From: Nansenia antarctica
Lineage: Eukaryota; Chordata; Actinopteri; Argentiniformes; Microstomatidae
Assembly (NCBI GenBank): GCA_963989245.1
Contig: OZ022342.1
Location: 47,780,410-47,844,409, forward strand
Direction: 5' to 3'
Length of the DNA stretch: 64,000 nt
The translations under genes were made by a program, and so were the position numbers. The notes under the pieces are model-generated. The model worked only from the letters and a program-made list of their open reading frames with translations. It made no database searches and was not told the origin of the DNA. Shown here piece by piece: positions 10,700-21,715 of this stretch. The first letter of the stretch is position 1. The number at the start of each line of letters is the position of its first letter.

Positions 10700-10928
10700 C
10701 TCCTCGTTAATTTCTTCTCCTCCATCTTCTTCTTCTTTCACCATCACTCTCTTCTCCTCCACTTCTTCTTTCACCATCACACCATTCTCCTCTACATCTT
10801 CTTCCTCCAGCTTCACTGCCACCATCTCTGGACCCCACTGTGTGATTTTCAGGGCTGGAAAACCACAGCCAGATCCGGGGGACTCTGTGGACTCTGGTTC
10901 ATACATGGTTACATGAGCTGAAGAGGAC
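10700..10928 (-). CDS. exon B, acidic exon of a reverse-strand gene
   Basis: An acceptor (TTTCTAGCTGCAG) sits just above 10928 and a donor (GAG, GTTAGT) just below 10700. Phase in is 2 and phase out is 0. Joined to the exon at 11275-11762 the frame stays open: ...GTTDQ then SSSAHVTMYEPES. The product is acidic (VKLEEEDVEENG, then repeated VMVKEE). It shares the MYEPESTESPGSGCG start with the exon at 9595-9785. Because both accept the same phase, they could be alternative partners of the upstream exon. Confidence 0.5.
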
Positions 10929-11274
10929 CTGCAGCTAGAAACAATGGAGGCACAAACAGTGCAGAGTCAATTATAAATGACAGTCAACCAGTTCACTGAA
11001 AGCCCATCTAGACTGAGAGGACTTGTTGTACTGTTGTACTGAGCTAATTCAATGACTTGGCTAAGATTACAGTTATTACAGTATAATTCATCATATCCAG
11101 GGTTCGACAGTAACGCTTTTTTACTTGCCCGGGCAAGTAAAAAAGCGTTACTGTCGAACCCTGATATCAATTCAATGACCACCATTAGCATACTGTACAC
11201 CTGGCACCCTATGGTGAATTATTGAACACAATAGGCTACTAGTGGACAGGATTCACAGCATGTGTATGACTTAC
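10929..11274. other. intron-like region holding the 66-bp palindrome
   Basis: It lies between two exons of the reverse-strand gene and has no coding sequence. The perfect palindrome at 11098-11163 is inserted here. Confidence 0.5.
11098..11163. repeat. 66-bp perfect palindrome with 5-bp flanking repeat
   Basis: Two 33-base arms meet with no loop at CCC/GGG (11130/11131). The outer ends read CAGGGTTCGACAG and CTGTCGAACCCTG. Both sides are flanked by ATATC (11093-11097 and 11164-11168). The structure looks like two joined transposon ends with nothing between them. A half-copy lies at 3527-3552. Confidence 0.9.
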
Positions 11275-11762
11275 TGGTCAGTTGTACCACAATGGTGTTG
11301 TCCTCCTTTTCGAATTCGCTGCCGTATTTTCACAATATCCTCCATGTTTAGTTTCTTCCCACACTGGACGTAGCACTGGCGCATGTCATCATTCCTACCA
11401 TAGCGCTCTTCGACCTCTTGACCTCTAGTCTTGACCTCTGAACTGCCGTTACTGTCACTATCCATGTCATTACTGTCACTATCCATGTCATTCGGTGCTT
11501 CAGATAGTCGACGCCCCTCTTTAAGAGGGGCATACCACGGTGTGTCGTACTCTTCTTTAATGTTGGGAGAGTGATGGTTCCTACTGTGGGTGGGAGGTGG
11601 TGGTAGTGGTGGTGGCTGGAGCCTAATAAGATTGTCCTTCCGGTGGTTCTGTCCTTCTGTCTCTGCATCAGGGGACCCAAGGTGTGTCCTCTGGCTCTCT
11701 GACACTGAATAAGCAGAAGCATCCATCTTTGCCCAGATGGGGAGTTCACAGTGCAGGGAATC
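11275..11762 (-). CDS. exon A, proline-rich/acidic exon of a reverse-strand gene
   Basis: An acceptor (TTTATTCGTAG) adjoins 11762 and a strong donor (CCA, GTAAGT) adjoins 11275. The exon is open throughout, with phase 0 in and phase 2 out. It has a first methionine at 11726, a proline run (RLQPPPLPPPPTH), a duplicated DMDSDSN segment, and near its end CYVQCGKKLNMEDIVKIRQ. I do not recognise the family. The matching phases with 10700-10928 and 9595-9785 suggest one gene running towards lower coordinates. Its last exons are not visible in the window. Confidence 0.5.
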
Positions 11763-12658
11763 CTACGAATAAAGATGATAAAAATATTAAAACAAGAGTG
11801 AAGAAATGTAATTAGTAAACATCAGAAGTGAAAAACAGTAGCCAAGCTATATGTAGATCCATATATATTTTGGACACCAACAGAATTGTTGTTATTTTTG
11901 CTATTTACAAATAACATATTCAAGTTACAGTTATAGAATGCATATGGCCTTAAAGTACAGACTGAATACCCTCTTTAATTTGAGGGTATTCAGATGCAGA
12001 TTGGAGGAAGGGTCTAGGAATTACAGCTCTTTATTACAGCTCTTTAATATGTAGCCCCCTCTTTTTCAAGGGACCAAAAGTAAAATACCCAAAGCTTCGT
12101 GCTTTGAATTACCGTTGTTATATGAGCACAGTCTAATACTGAGCTACTGAGATGCTAACCCGTGGACTGTCTGGTTGACGCGCCGTGCGTTCTAGTTTAA
12201 GTGTTGCTGGTTATTACACAGGATCCGTAGTCGTTGATTTGCAGTATAGTAAACATTTATTGCTTTAATATGTGCCAACAATGGCTTACTCACTTGTACA
12301 GAAATAACAATAAACAAACTCAGCGCCAAAGCGGTCAAAACCTATTTGCCCTTCCGGGGTCAACACCTGACGATAACAACAAAAGTAGTACCTTATATAC
12401 CCCATGCCCGAACAGTGAATTACATGTATCACACGACCATATATGGCTCCTACAACCGTAATAACCCTATATGGAACCGTTGAAATTGTTCTGATAGCAC
12501 ATTTAGTTTAGGAAGTACGGTAATGAGAACAATGTATCGAAAGTGCGTGGCCGTTTTTATAAAGGCGTTTATTATATATAGCAATTTATGTATTTTTTAT
12601 GGCGGTATTGACATAAACCACTGGGATTACGGTATAACCGTAAAATCGCCCAGGCCTA
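11763..12658. other. non-coding, right part resembles a hAT MITE end
   Basis: No gene. The sequence just before the minisatellite (GGTATAACCGTAAAATCGCC, then CAGGCCTA at 12651-12658) resembles a TAGGCCTGGGCGATT-type hAT terminus, read from the right. I could not find the left end. Confidence 0.35.
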
Positions 12659-13911
12659 GTATCAGTGTGATCTACCCAGTGTTTCCTATATGAACTGTAT
12701 CAGTGGGATCTACCCAGTGTTTCCTATATGAACTGCATCAGTGGGATCTACCCAGTGTTTCCTATATGAACTGTATCAGTGTGATCTACCCAGTGTTTCC
12801 TATATGAACTGTATCAGTGTGATCTAACCAGTGTTTCCTATATGAACTGTATCAGTGGGATCTAACCAGTGTTTCCTTCCTATATGAACTGTATCAGTGT
12901 GATCTAACCAGTGTTTCCTATATGAACTGTATCAGTGTGATCTACCCAGTGTTTCCTATATGAACTGTATCAGTGTGATCTACCCAGTGTTTCCTATATG
13001 AACTGTATCAGTGTGATCTACCCAGTGTTTCCTATATGAACTGTATCAGTGGGATCTACCCAGTGTTTCCTATATGAACTGTATCAGTGTGATCTACCCA
13101 GTGTTTCCTATATGAACTGTATCTCTGGGATCTAACCAGTGTTTCCTATATGAACTGTATCAGTGTGATCTACCCAGTGTTTCCTATATGAACTGTATCA
13201 GTGTGATCTACCCAGTGTTTCCTATATGAACTGTATCAGTGTAATCTACCCAGTGTTTCCTATATGAACTGTATCAGTGTGATCTACCCAGTGTTTCCTA
13301 TATGAACTGTATCAGTGGGATCTACCCAGTGTTTCCTATATGAACTGTATCAGTGTGATCTACCCAGTGTTTCCTATATGAACTGTATCAGTGTGATCTA
13401 ACCAGTGTTTCCTATATGAACTGTATCAGTGTGATCTACCCAGTGTTTCCTATATGAACTGTATCAGTGTGATCTACCCAGTGTTTCCTATATGAACTGT
13501 ATCAGTGGGATCTACCCAGTGTTTCCTATATGAACTGTATCAGTGGGATCTACCCAGTGTTTCCTATATGAACTGTATCAGTGTGATCTACCCAGTGTTT
13601 CCTATATGAACTGTATCAGTGTGATCTACCCAGTGTTTCCTATATGAACTGTATCAGTGTGATCTACCCAGTGTTTCCTATATGAACTGTATCAGTGGGA
13701 TCTACCCAGTGTTTCCTATATGAACTGTATCAGTGGGATCTACCCAGTGTTTCCTATATGAACTGTATCAGTGGGATCTAACCAGTGTTTCCTATATGAA
13801 CTGTATCAGTGGGATCTACCCAGTGTTTCCTATATGAACTGTATCAGTGGGATCTACCCAGTGTTTCCTATATGAACTGTATCAGTGGGATCTACCCAGT
13901 GTTTCCTATAT
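12659..13911. repeat. 38-bp minisatellite, about 33 copies
   Basis: The unit reads TATCAGTGTGATCTACCCAG, then TGTTTCCTATATGAACTG. Copies differ at few sites (GTGTGATC or GTGGGATC; CTACCC or CTAACC); one copy near 12870 has an extra TTCC and one near 13125 reads ATCTCTGGG. It has no coding function. Confidence 0.95.
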
Positions 13912-14812
13912 TCTTGATGCTGGTATAGCACTGTTTCCCTCTTTGTGTATTTCTGATAAGCATTCTCCAGATAAAAGGTAGAAATCCATGGTACTTTACT
14001 GAGCTCTCTGAATTAATTCAGGTCAGAAACCAAGCTTGTCTTAAGGCCAGACCTACTGATTTAGCTACTGATTGACTATCCTTCAGTTCAGAAATAAATG
14101 ATAGATGATACTGCCATGATTAAATCAAGTTACTATTTAAACACCATCACTGATTCTGGTGGTGATCCAACTATAGCTTGGAAAGCAGTTAAATCACTGA
14201 AACTCAATAGTTCCTCTCCCTGTCCACCTCATCAACTTTTATCCAAGTCTAACATCATATGGACACATATGTCCATGGACATATGGAATAAGTGACGGTT
14301 TCTACCAGCATTTTATCTCTGCAGGCCACCTCCTATTTGAAAGAAACATCTGGGACACAGTGGAGTGTGAATCAAATACAGGCGATCAGAGTCAAGCTAT
14401 ACACCATCCATCATGCAACACAAGCTTCCACCAGCTAAATATAATATGGAAGAAGAAGAAGAAGAAGAAGAAGAAGAATTGGAAATCTAGTCCCTGAATT
14501 TCCAGGTTTTTCAGGACAAGTGACCATTGTATCTAGCAGCTCTCTGCTTCATTCATCAATCACTCCAACTCCTACCGTTAGGTCGGCGCTTCCGTTGTTG
14601 TTCAAGCCAGTGTCGCTTTCCCAGTCTTTGTGTAATAAGTGAACATGTTGTAATGTTTGCCCTCTAGCACAGTTATAAACTTAATAAATGACTCGTGTTG
14701 TCTTCAGTCTCAGCACTGTGTGCGTTTATTGATCCGCCATCTTAGTTCCACGTCCCGTTTCACATCCCGTTCCCTGGTCTCGCGGGAATAGCTGACGTCT
14801 ATCCTATGGCAA
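13912..14812. other. non-coding, possible LINE scrap and (GAA)n
   Basis: A 65-codon frame at 14098-14295 (IKSSYYLNTITDSGGDPTIAW, then KAVKSLK) resembles the linker upstream of a LINE reverse transcriptase, but weakly. A (GAA)n tract lies at about 14450-14477. Otherwise nothing is recognised. Confidence 0.4.
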
Positions 14813-15290
14813 TGAATGAATGAATGAATGGTCTTTATTGTCATTAATACAGTACAGGTACCATACAACGAAATTTAGTTGGGGGGACTCCCCTGGTGCT
14901 TGGAAAAAAGACTAAAGACAAGAGGGCCAAGGGTAAAATAAAAAAGGGAAAAGAGCTGGTTTACATAAATAAAGGCTATGTACACTATCTACTATACTAC
15001 TATACTATACAATAAAACACTGTGCTGTACTCTATGCTATGCTATAAATATCCTAACTTTTCCTATATCTGAACCTTATGTACACAAGGGTTGTCATATT
15101 GCACATAGTATTGTTGCACATTCATTTAAAGTGTCGCAGTTTGCAGGTTTGAAATGTTCACAGTTGTATTTCAATATTGCACTTATGTTTACAATCTAGT
15201 AGCTGCCATCAAGTTTTCTAGATTGTCCAGGGCCTAGAACCTAGGTCTTTGCTGTGTTCAGGGCCTGAATGGCAAGCGGTGAGGTATAAT
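14813..15290 (-). mobile_element. LINE 3' UTR copy, 5' truncated
   Basis: On the reverse strand it ends AATGACAATAAAGACC followed by (ATTC)n at 14813-14830. The sequence parallels 15466-15900 over its whole length, including the GGGGACTCCCCTGGTGCT segment, but stops before the coding part. Confidence 0.8.
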
Positions 15291-15435
15291 ATTATGATTT
15301 ATAGTATATCAGATGCGTCAGATGTTACAACTCCTTTTTTCCCCAAAAAGTGCTGCCGTACACAATAATAATTAGTCTAACAGGTGGATCAATAAACCCA
15401 CACAGTGCTGAGACTGAAGTCAACACAAGCCATTT

Positions 15436-15469
<34 letters not shown>

Positions 15470-15870
15470 AATGAATGAATGAATGGTCTTTATTGTCATT
15501 GATATAGTACAGGTACCAAACAACGAAATTTGGGAGGGGGGGCTCCCCTGGTGCTAGGGGGAAAAAAAAGGAAAAAAAAAGAAGGGAAAGGAGCTGGTTT
15601 ACATAAATAAAGGCTATGTACACTATCCACTATACTATACAAATAAAACACTGTGCTGTACTCTATGCTATGCTATACCTATTCTAACATTTCCTATTCT
15701 CTGAACCTTATGTACCCTAGGGTTGTCATATTGCACATAGTGTTATTGCACATTCATTTAAAGTGTCGCAGTTTGCAGGCTTGAAATGTACACATTTGTG
15801 CCTCAGCACTACACCGGATTTCAATCCAGCAGCTGCCATCAATCTGTCCAGACTGTCCAGGGCCCAGAAC

Positions 15871-16362
15871 CTAGGTCTTTGCTGTGTTCAGGGCCTGAAT
15901 GGCCCTGGGGTAGAAGCTGAGCTTCAGTCTGTTTGTCCTTGCGAACATGGTCCTGAACCGCCTGTTCGAGGGCAGCCGAGCAAAGTGTTCGTACCCAGGG
16001 TGGGATGGGTCTCTGGAGATCTTGGAGGCCTTCCTGAGGCAGCGTGTGTTGTACAGCTCTTCCAGAGAGGGGAGGGGGGCGCCGGTGATCTTCTGGGCCG
16101 ATCTCACGACTCTCTGTAGCGCATTCCTCTCTGCGGCTGTGCAGCTGGAGAACCAGATGCAGATGCAGTAGGTGAGGATGCTCTCCACTGCGCAGCGGTA
16201 GAAGGCCACCAGCATCTCCTGTCCGATGTGGTCTTTCCTGAGGACTCTCAGGAAGAAGAGCCGCTGTTGTGCCTTCTTGATGATGGCTGCTGTGTTGTTC
16301 TTCCAGGACAGGTCATCCTGTATGTGCACCCCCAGGAATCGGAGGGTTGAGACTCTCTCCAC
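15871..16362 (-). pseudogene. LINE reverse transcriptase C-terminal region
   Basis: The 163-codon open frame starts MERVSTLRFLGVHIQDDLSW and includes KKAQQRLFFLRVLRKD and PSNRRFRTMFARTNRLKLSF. It is the conserved C-terminal part of a fish non-LTR RT. A frame break at about 16400 separates it from the catalytic part, so this copy is dead. Confidence 0.85.
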
Positions 16363-16486
16363 GCTCCCTCCGTCGACGAGCAGGGGCTGGACCTCAGATT
16401 TTTCCTCCTGAAGTCCACGATGATTTCCTGGGTCTTTGACTGGTTCAGCAGCAGGTTGTTAACCTTGCACAGCTTGCTCAGCTGCT

Positions 16487-16860
16487 CTACCTCATCCCTG
16501 TACGCCGCCTCGTCCCCCCCGAGATGCAGCCCACCACGGTGGTGTCGTCTGCAAACTTTACGATGGAGTTGCTGGGGTGGACGGGGGTGAAGTCGTAGGT
16601 GTAGAGGTTGTAGAGGATGGGGCTTAGCACGCAGCCCTGGGGGGACCCAGTGCTGAGTCTGAGGGCTGTGGAGGTGTGGGAGCCCACCCGCACCCTCTGG
16701 GGGCGGTCAGACAGGAAGTCCTTGATCCATGCTCATATAGAGTGTGATAGTCCCAGGTCTAGTAGTTTGGTCACTAGCCTGTCTGGAAGGATGGTGTTGA
16801 AGGCAGAGCTGAAGTCCACAAAGAGCAGTCTCGCGTAGCTGTTTCCCCTCTCCAGGTGGG
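16487..16860 (-). pseudogene. LINE reverse transcriptase catalytic core, broken
   Basis: Blocks seen in order: GNSYARLLFVDFSSAFNTI, then RVGSHTSTALRLSTGSPQGC, then VKFADDTTVVGCISGG. The FADD box is the catalytic aspartate pair. Frame changes lie near 16700-16735 and 16490. Confidence 0.8.
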
Positions 16861-16861
16861 A

Positions 16862-16900
16862 TAGAGTGGAGTGGAGAGTCGTCGCGTCGCGAGTCGTCGC

Positions 16901-16951
<51 letters not shown>

Positions 16952-17000
16952 TGTGTGTATAAGCATATGTTGAGTGTGTATTGTGTGTGTGAATGTGTGC
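16862..17000. repeat. compound GTCGC / GTGC / GT simple repeat
   Basis: GAGTCGTCGCGTCGC-type repeats at 16876-16900 are followed by TG and a (GTGC)n run to about 16950 and a TG-rich tail. Confidence 0.85.
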
Positions 17001-17283
17001 ATTGTTGTTATTATCATTATTAATGTGTCTTTCTCCCTTGTTGCCTGTTAGTTAGTTTATATGTGTCTTCATTGGTGTAGTCTAGTTTTTTCTAGTGGGT
17101 ATACTGTGATTTTGTCCTCCCAGTCAGAGCGACACCTGTCCCGTAGCGACACCCCATAAGCACCACCACACTCACTTATGCATACAGTATGCATCTACAC
17201 TAGGGCTGCACGATTAATCGATTTTAAATCGAAATCGCGATTTGAAATGATGCGATTAGCTAATCGCAAAGCCTGCGATTTGC

Positions 17284-17497
17284 CTGCGATTTTTTTTTTT
17301 TTTTTTGGGCCATTTAGCAGACGCTTTTAATCCAAAGCGATTTACAATTACGAATTACAGGGACATTCCCCCTGGAGTAACTGAGGGCTAAGTGCCTTAC
17401 TCAAGGGCACACTAGTAGTGGTGTGGTTTCAGGCGGGATTTGAACTCACACAACCTTCCGATCACAAGTCCAACTCACTAGACCACCACTACCCGTA
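17284..17497 (-). mobile_element. tRNA-derived SINE inside the hAT
   Basis: On the reverse strand it begins with a tRNA-like head (GTGGTCTAGTGAGTTGGACT as A-box region, GTTCAAATCC as B box) and ends TAAAAGCGTCTGCTAAATGG followed by a poly-A run (17284-17302 as T on +). The tail AGCGTCTGCTAAATG is shared with many fish SINEs. It lies between the hAT end and the transposase start. Confidence 0.8.
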
Positions 17498-17671
17498 TGG
17501 GATACGTCATACAGCGCGTCGGATTCAACGTCAATGAACGTCAACGTCAATGAACGTCAACAATGAACGTGAACGTCAATGAACGTCAACGTCAATGAAC
17601 GCACACCAACAACATCGCACGTGAAACGCCCACGTTTCGGTAGCTAGCAATAGCAACATTCATGGTGGATA

Positions 17672-20095
17672 ATGGCTTCAGCAGAACCAGAAGCAACGTT
17701 GGACGATTTAGTCCAGAAGAAAAGCAGCACTTCTGTTGTGTGGAAGTATTTCGGATTTAGGAAGACTGATGTGCAACAAAAACAGGTGTTGTGCACGACC
17801 TGTCGTGGAACAGTCGCTACATCCAGAGGCAACACCACAAACCTATATCAGCACTTGAAAAAGTACCACAGGCAGCTGTATGACGGGTGTGCGGTCAGAA
17901 AGGGAGAGTTGAGTGAACGTCCCGTAGCCCAGTCTAACAAAATGAAACAAACTAGTGTTTCAGAGTCGTTTGCGGCTGTTACGGCATATGAAAAGGGCTC
18001 ACGAAGGCACCGTGAAATAACAGATTCCATCACGCACTACCTCGCAAAAGACATGGTGTCTATTAACACTGTGAGCAACTTAGGGTTTAAAAAACTCATC
18101 CAAACGCTGGATAAAATATATACGATTCCCTCCCGCACGTACTTTAGCCATGTGGCTATCCCAGAAATGTACGCGGAATGTAGGAAGAAAATTGAGACGG
18201 AGCTGAAAAAGGTCCAGTACTATGCGACAACAACCGATCTGTGGTCGAGCAGGACGACCGAGCCGTATCTCAGTCTCACCGTGCACTACATAAATTCCGA
18301 CTTTGAGTTGAAGAGTCATTGCCTGCAAACGGTATACTTTCCTGCTGACCACACGGGAGAGAATATTGCCCGTGGACTAAGAGAGTACTTGTCCAACTGG
18401 GGTCTGAAGGAAGAGGATCAGACGTGCATCACCACTGATAACGGATCAAATGTTGTAAAAGCTGTGGAACTGAATCAATGGACAAGGCTTCAGTGCTTTG
18501 GACACAGGCTGCATCTTGCCATTGGTAAGTGTATTTAAAAAATATTTTAAAAGTGTAAAAATGCTATTCTCTCTCTCCCTCTCTTTCCCTCCCAATTTTC
18601 TCTCCTCTCTCTCTCACCCCTCTCAGTTTCAGAATTATTGTTATTACATTTTCAATCTGAAAAATGCAATACTGTACCTTCCACAAATAATGTTTTGATT
18701 CATGATTTTCTTTTTCAGAAAATGCTCTGAAAGAGAAGACCGTGAAAGACCGTATAAGTCGGGCAATAGGACTTTGTAAGTCTATTGTTTGCCATTTCTC
18801 GCACAGTTGGAAAAAGAAGGTTGCACTGAGTGAGGCCCAGCGAGAGTTGCATCTGCCGATGCACTCGTTGATCACAGAGTGTCCAACAAGATGGGGCTCA
18901 AGGCAGAAAATGGTCGGGAGGGTGTTGGAGCAGAGAAAGGCCTTGTGTCAGGTTCTCTCTGAAGACAGGAAGACGCGTCACCTGGTCCCCAGTTGGCAGG
19001 ACATAGATGTCCTTGAATCCATCAACAACGTCCCGAGTCCTCTCCAGGAGTTCACAGATGCCCTCTCTGGTGAAGCTTATGTAAGCGTATCGTACCTGAA
19101 GCCAGTCCTTCATCTCCTGAAAACATCAACTCTGGCTGCAAATGACGAGGACACAGCCCTTACCAAGGAAATAAAGTCAATGGTCCTTGGCTACCTGGAG
19201 AATAAATACAGCGACCCAGCCACACAGGTAGGGGGATGGGAATTGATATGGTTTCAACTGTTTTATTATCTCTGAGAATGCAATTAGAAAAACATGCCTA
19301 TATTAATGAAAGGAATTGATAAGCTTGGAGGCATACAATGTAGATTCTCTGAGTTAACTATTCTCTAATGATTCTACACACAGGAGCTTATGGACATCAC
19401 TTCGTTCGTTGATCCAAGATTCAAGACAGAATACATGAGTGCAGAGAATGTCCCAGACATCAAAGCAAAAGTGAAGATCGAAATGGAACAGGTGGCACGA
19501 AAGGTAACTTGTATTTATGTGCAGTTTAGTGAACACAAGATGCCACATGCAATGATATTGTATTTTGATTTCATTGATCGGCAATTTTTAAAATGTTTAC
19601 ATAAAATGGCCAATTGCTTAGAATTACATTGATGCAAAACTTAAAAGCTCTCATCTCTACGCTCTTCTCTGTGTTTTGCAGGAGAAGATGGCTCATGCCA
19701 GCACCACAGACGCTGTGCTTCAGAGTGCAGGAGAGGCAGAGCCATCCACTGCAAAGAAGGCAAAGCGGTCATTGGGCAGCTTCTTTAAGAAAAGCACTGC
19801 TGTGCCCCCTGCTTCAACCACTGCGCAGTTGATGGGTGCCATAGAAGCTGAGGTGAACACCTACCTAATGACTCCCACCATCGATGGAGAGGAGGATCCC
19901 CTGGCCTGGTGGAAGGTTCACTGTGTTAACTTTCCGATGCTGAGCATGCTGGCTCGCAAATTCTTGTGTATACCAGCCACAAGTTCCCCATCAGAAAGAG
20001 TGTTTAGTGCTGGAGGCAACGTGGTCACTTGTCAGCGTTCATGTCTGAAACCAGCAAAGGTTGACATGTTGGTTTTCTTGACCAAAAATCTGTAA
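17672..20095 (+). CDS. hAT transposase with BED zinc finger, four exons
   Basis: Exons: 17672-18524, 18719-19227, 19384-19503 and 19682-20095, with introns bounded by GT-AG and phases 1, 0, 0. The sum is 1896 nt, or 631 residues plus stop, with no interruption. A BED-type finger lies at about residues 24-66 (C41, C44, H61, H66). The catalytic core shows TTDLWSS (D189), TTDNGSN (D256) and the CFGHRLHL motif at 275-282. The C-terminus has PATSSPSERVFSAGG, the hAT dimerisation region. Transposases of this family cut the element at its ends and join it to a new site in the nucleus. The start is the first in-frame ATG; an out-of-frame ATG lies at 17662. The gene resembles ZBED1-like host genes, but the TIRs and TSD show it is still a transposon. 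Confidence 0.88.
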
Positions 20096-21178
20096 AGATA
20101 AACATTTGTGTTGAGAAGTAGAGATGACAGGGAATTACTATTGTATTTGTTCTGCGTTTTATCTATTTCAATGTTTACAGAAAGGACCTATTATTTTTTA
20201 CTGGATCATTTTTATTAGCACTTTATTTAATTTGATTGCAGTATGTGCAATATTTAGATGCTGCTCCTGAGCCAAGCCATAACCTTGTTTGTAGAGAGGT
20301 CCTATTTTATTTTGATATTGTAATTGTTAAAAAAAAATACACTTGTTGAGAGAAACAAAATGGTGTTGCTGTTTAAAAAACCCATAAATAAATATGTTGT
20401 CCCAATTCATATCTTTTAAGTTCTCATCCTTGCATTAGAATTAGAGCAGTTAATAGTTTGATGGTATCATGTGGTAATGCTCTCTGAAAATAGGTGATAG
20501 ATAGATTCATCCAATCACCTGCCAAGTATTTTTTGAAAGTACCTGCCCTTTTCCAAACAGCTTCCAAATCAAATCAAATCAAATCAAATTTGATTTGTAT
20601 AGCGCATTTCTTACAAGATGCAACTCAATGCGCTTCACACAATGAAAATGATCAGTCAATCAGTCAATCAATCAATCAATACTGACAGAGCCGCGAGCAG
20701 GCAAAAGTAAAAAACCTGTATACTATGTAGCCAGGAAAAATTCCCTTGCAGCCCTCTACCAATAGAGCGACTACTAGCCAGTTTGCTTTCCAATTAAGCT
20801 TTCCTAGATGGTTGTGTGAAACAAACCACCTGAGTCAGGTTAGTAATGCTCCATCACATGTTTTAATCTGAAGCTTGATTTTAAAGCAACCCAACTTTAA
20901 AGCAACCCAATGTAAGTTTAGTTCTTTCACTCGTAGCTCGGGCTGTGGGGGTGCTAGAGGAGGGAGCCTCTAAGTCCCCTGAAGACGTACAAACAAACTG
21001 CACGTTGATACGACCTTCCTAGCCGGAGATATGGCCACACTTTACAAAAACTCCCTTTTTTTTTTTTTTTTTTTTTGTTTGTGGCTATTTAAAAAAATAA
21101 TAATCGCAAATTAATCGCAATCGCGATATCTGTCCAAATAATCGCAATTCGATTTTTTCCCCAAATCGTGCAGCCCTA
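20096..21178. other. 3' non-coding part of the hAT
   Basis: It contains AATAAATATG (about 20388) as a possible polyadenylation signal. A short SINE/LINE-type tail with (AAATC)n and TTTGATTTGTATAGCGCATTT lies at 20567-20690, then (TCAA)n. A T run (21056-21076) precedes the subterminal AATCGCAA repeats. Confidence 0.6.
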
Positions 21179-21186
21179 ATCTACAC

Positions 21187-21715
21187 CAGTGTTTGCTGCC
21201 TTGGGGGGGGTGGCATGGACTGTACATCAAGCTGCCTCACGCTACAGAAACAGGAGATAGGCTCCTGCCCCCTAAGGGCCGTTAGGCTCGAGAACCATCG
21301 GTTCTCAAGGCTACTTATGTGGTCTTGACTACATGTCCACTTTCTCACCTGGTTCTTGCTCTCTCTCTGGTGTGCCGACACCATCCTGCTCTCTCATTCT
21401 CTCCCTCTCTATCCTCCTCTGTCCCTCTTTTGCTGTCAACCAAAAGGCAAATATAACAACCAGAGTATTTATAATTTAATAAGAGGTATACATTGAATTC
21501 ATATCAAATCATAACATCATTCTGATTGAATATTGGGTTGCTGTGGGCAATGCAGTCAGATACTGTCTTTACTTACTCTCTCACCTGTAAGAAAATTGTA
21601 TGTCCAACTACAAAAAACAGACATTTCCAATGAGTGAGGGTTTGTTCCAATGCTTCAATCCACTGTCCATGTACTGTAAATATACCATTATGGTATTACC
21701 ATTTTTTATATATGT
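21187..21715 (-). mobile_element. fragment of a second hAT family (CAGTGTTT end)
   Basis: Read in reverse it parallels about 49447-50045: the GGTAATACCATAATGG segment, the GGTTGACAGCAAAAGGGA segment and the AGAACCGATGGTTCTCGAG-like hairpin. It begins CAGTGTTTGCTGCC directly at the TSD of the neighbouring hAT and stops where the segmental duplication begins at 21716. No coding content seen. Confidence 0.65.

Larger units (their letters stand above)
15466..16860 (-). mobile_element. LINE with partial reverse transcriptase (L2/CR1-Rex1 type)
   Basis: Reverse-strand order: RT block DFSSAFNTILP (16733-16860), then GSPQGCVLSPILYNLYT and the catalytic KFADDTTVVG (16487-16693), then the C-terminal FLGVHIQDDLSW...ILTYCICIWFSSCTAAERN frame (15871-16362), a 3' UTR, and a (ATTC)n tail at 15466-15484. 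A TG tract at 15439-15466 adjoins. The 5' end is lost into a simple repeat. The clade assignment is by resemblance only. Confidence 0.85.
17201..21178 (+). mobile_element. complete hAT transposon with intact-looking transposase
   Basis: The ends are TAGGGCTGCACGATT (17201) and AATCGTGCAGCCCTA (21178), followed by subterminal AATCG/CGATT repeats on both sides. ATCTACAC flanks both ends (17193-17200 and 21179-21186), a perfect 8-bp TSD. The 3978-bp element holds a SINE (17284-17497) near its left end and a four-exon transposase gene whose joined frame is open. Of all the elements in the window this is the best candidate for an autonomous copy. Confidence 0.93.

Noticed and set aside
12659..13911. 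CRISPR-like array of regular 38-bp repeats
   Set aside because: There are no unique spacers; units abut directly, and the window is a eukaryotic genome. It is a minisatellite.
17672..20095. Domesticated ZBED-type host gene
   Set aside because: Intact terminal inverted repeats and an 8-bp TSD show that it is still part of a mobile element.
21187..21715. Complete second hAT element
   Set aside because: Only one end (CAGTGTTT) is recognisable and the other side stops at a duplication boundary; it is treated as a fragment.
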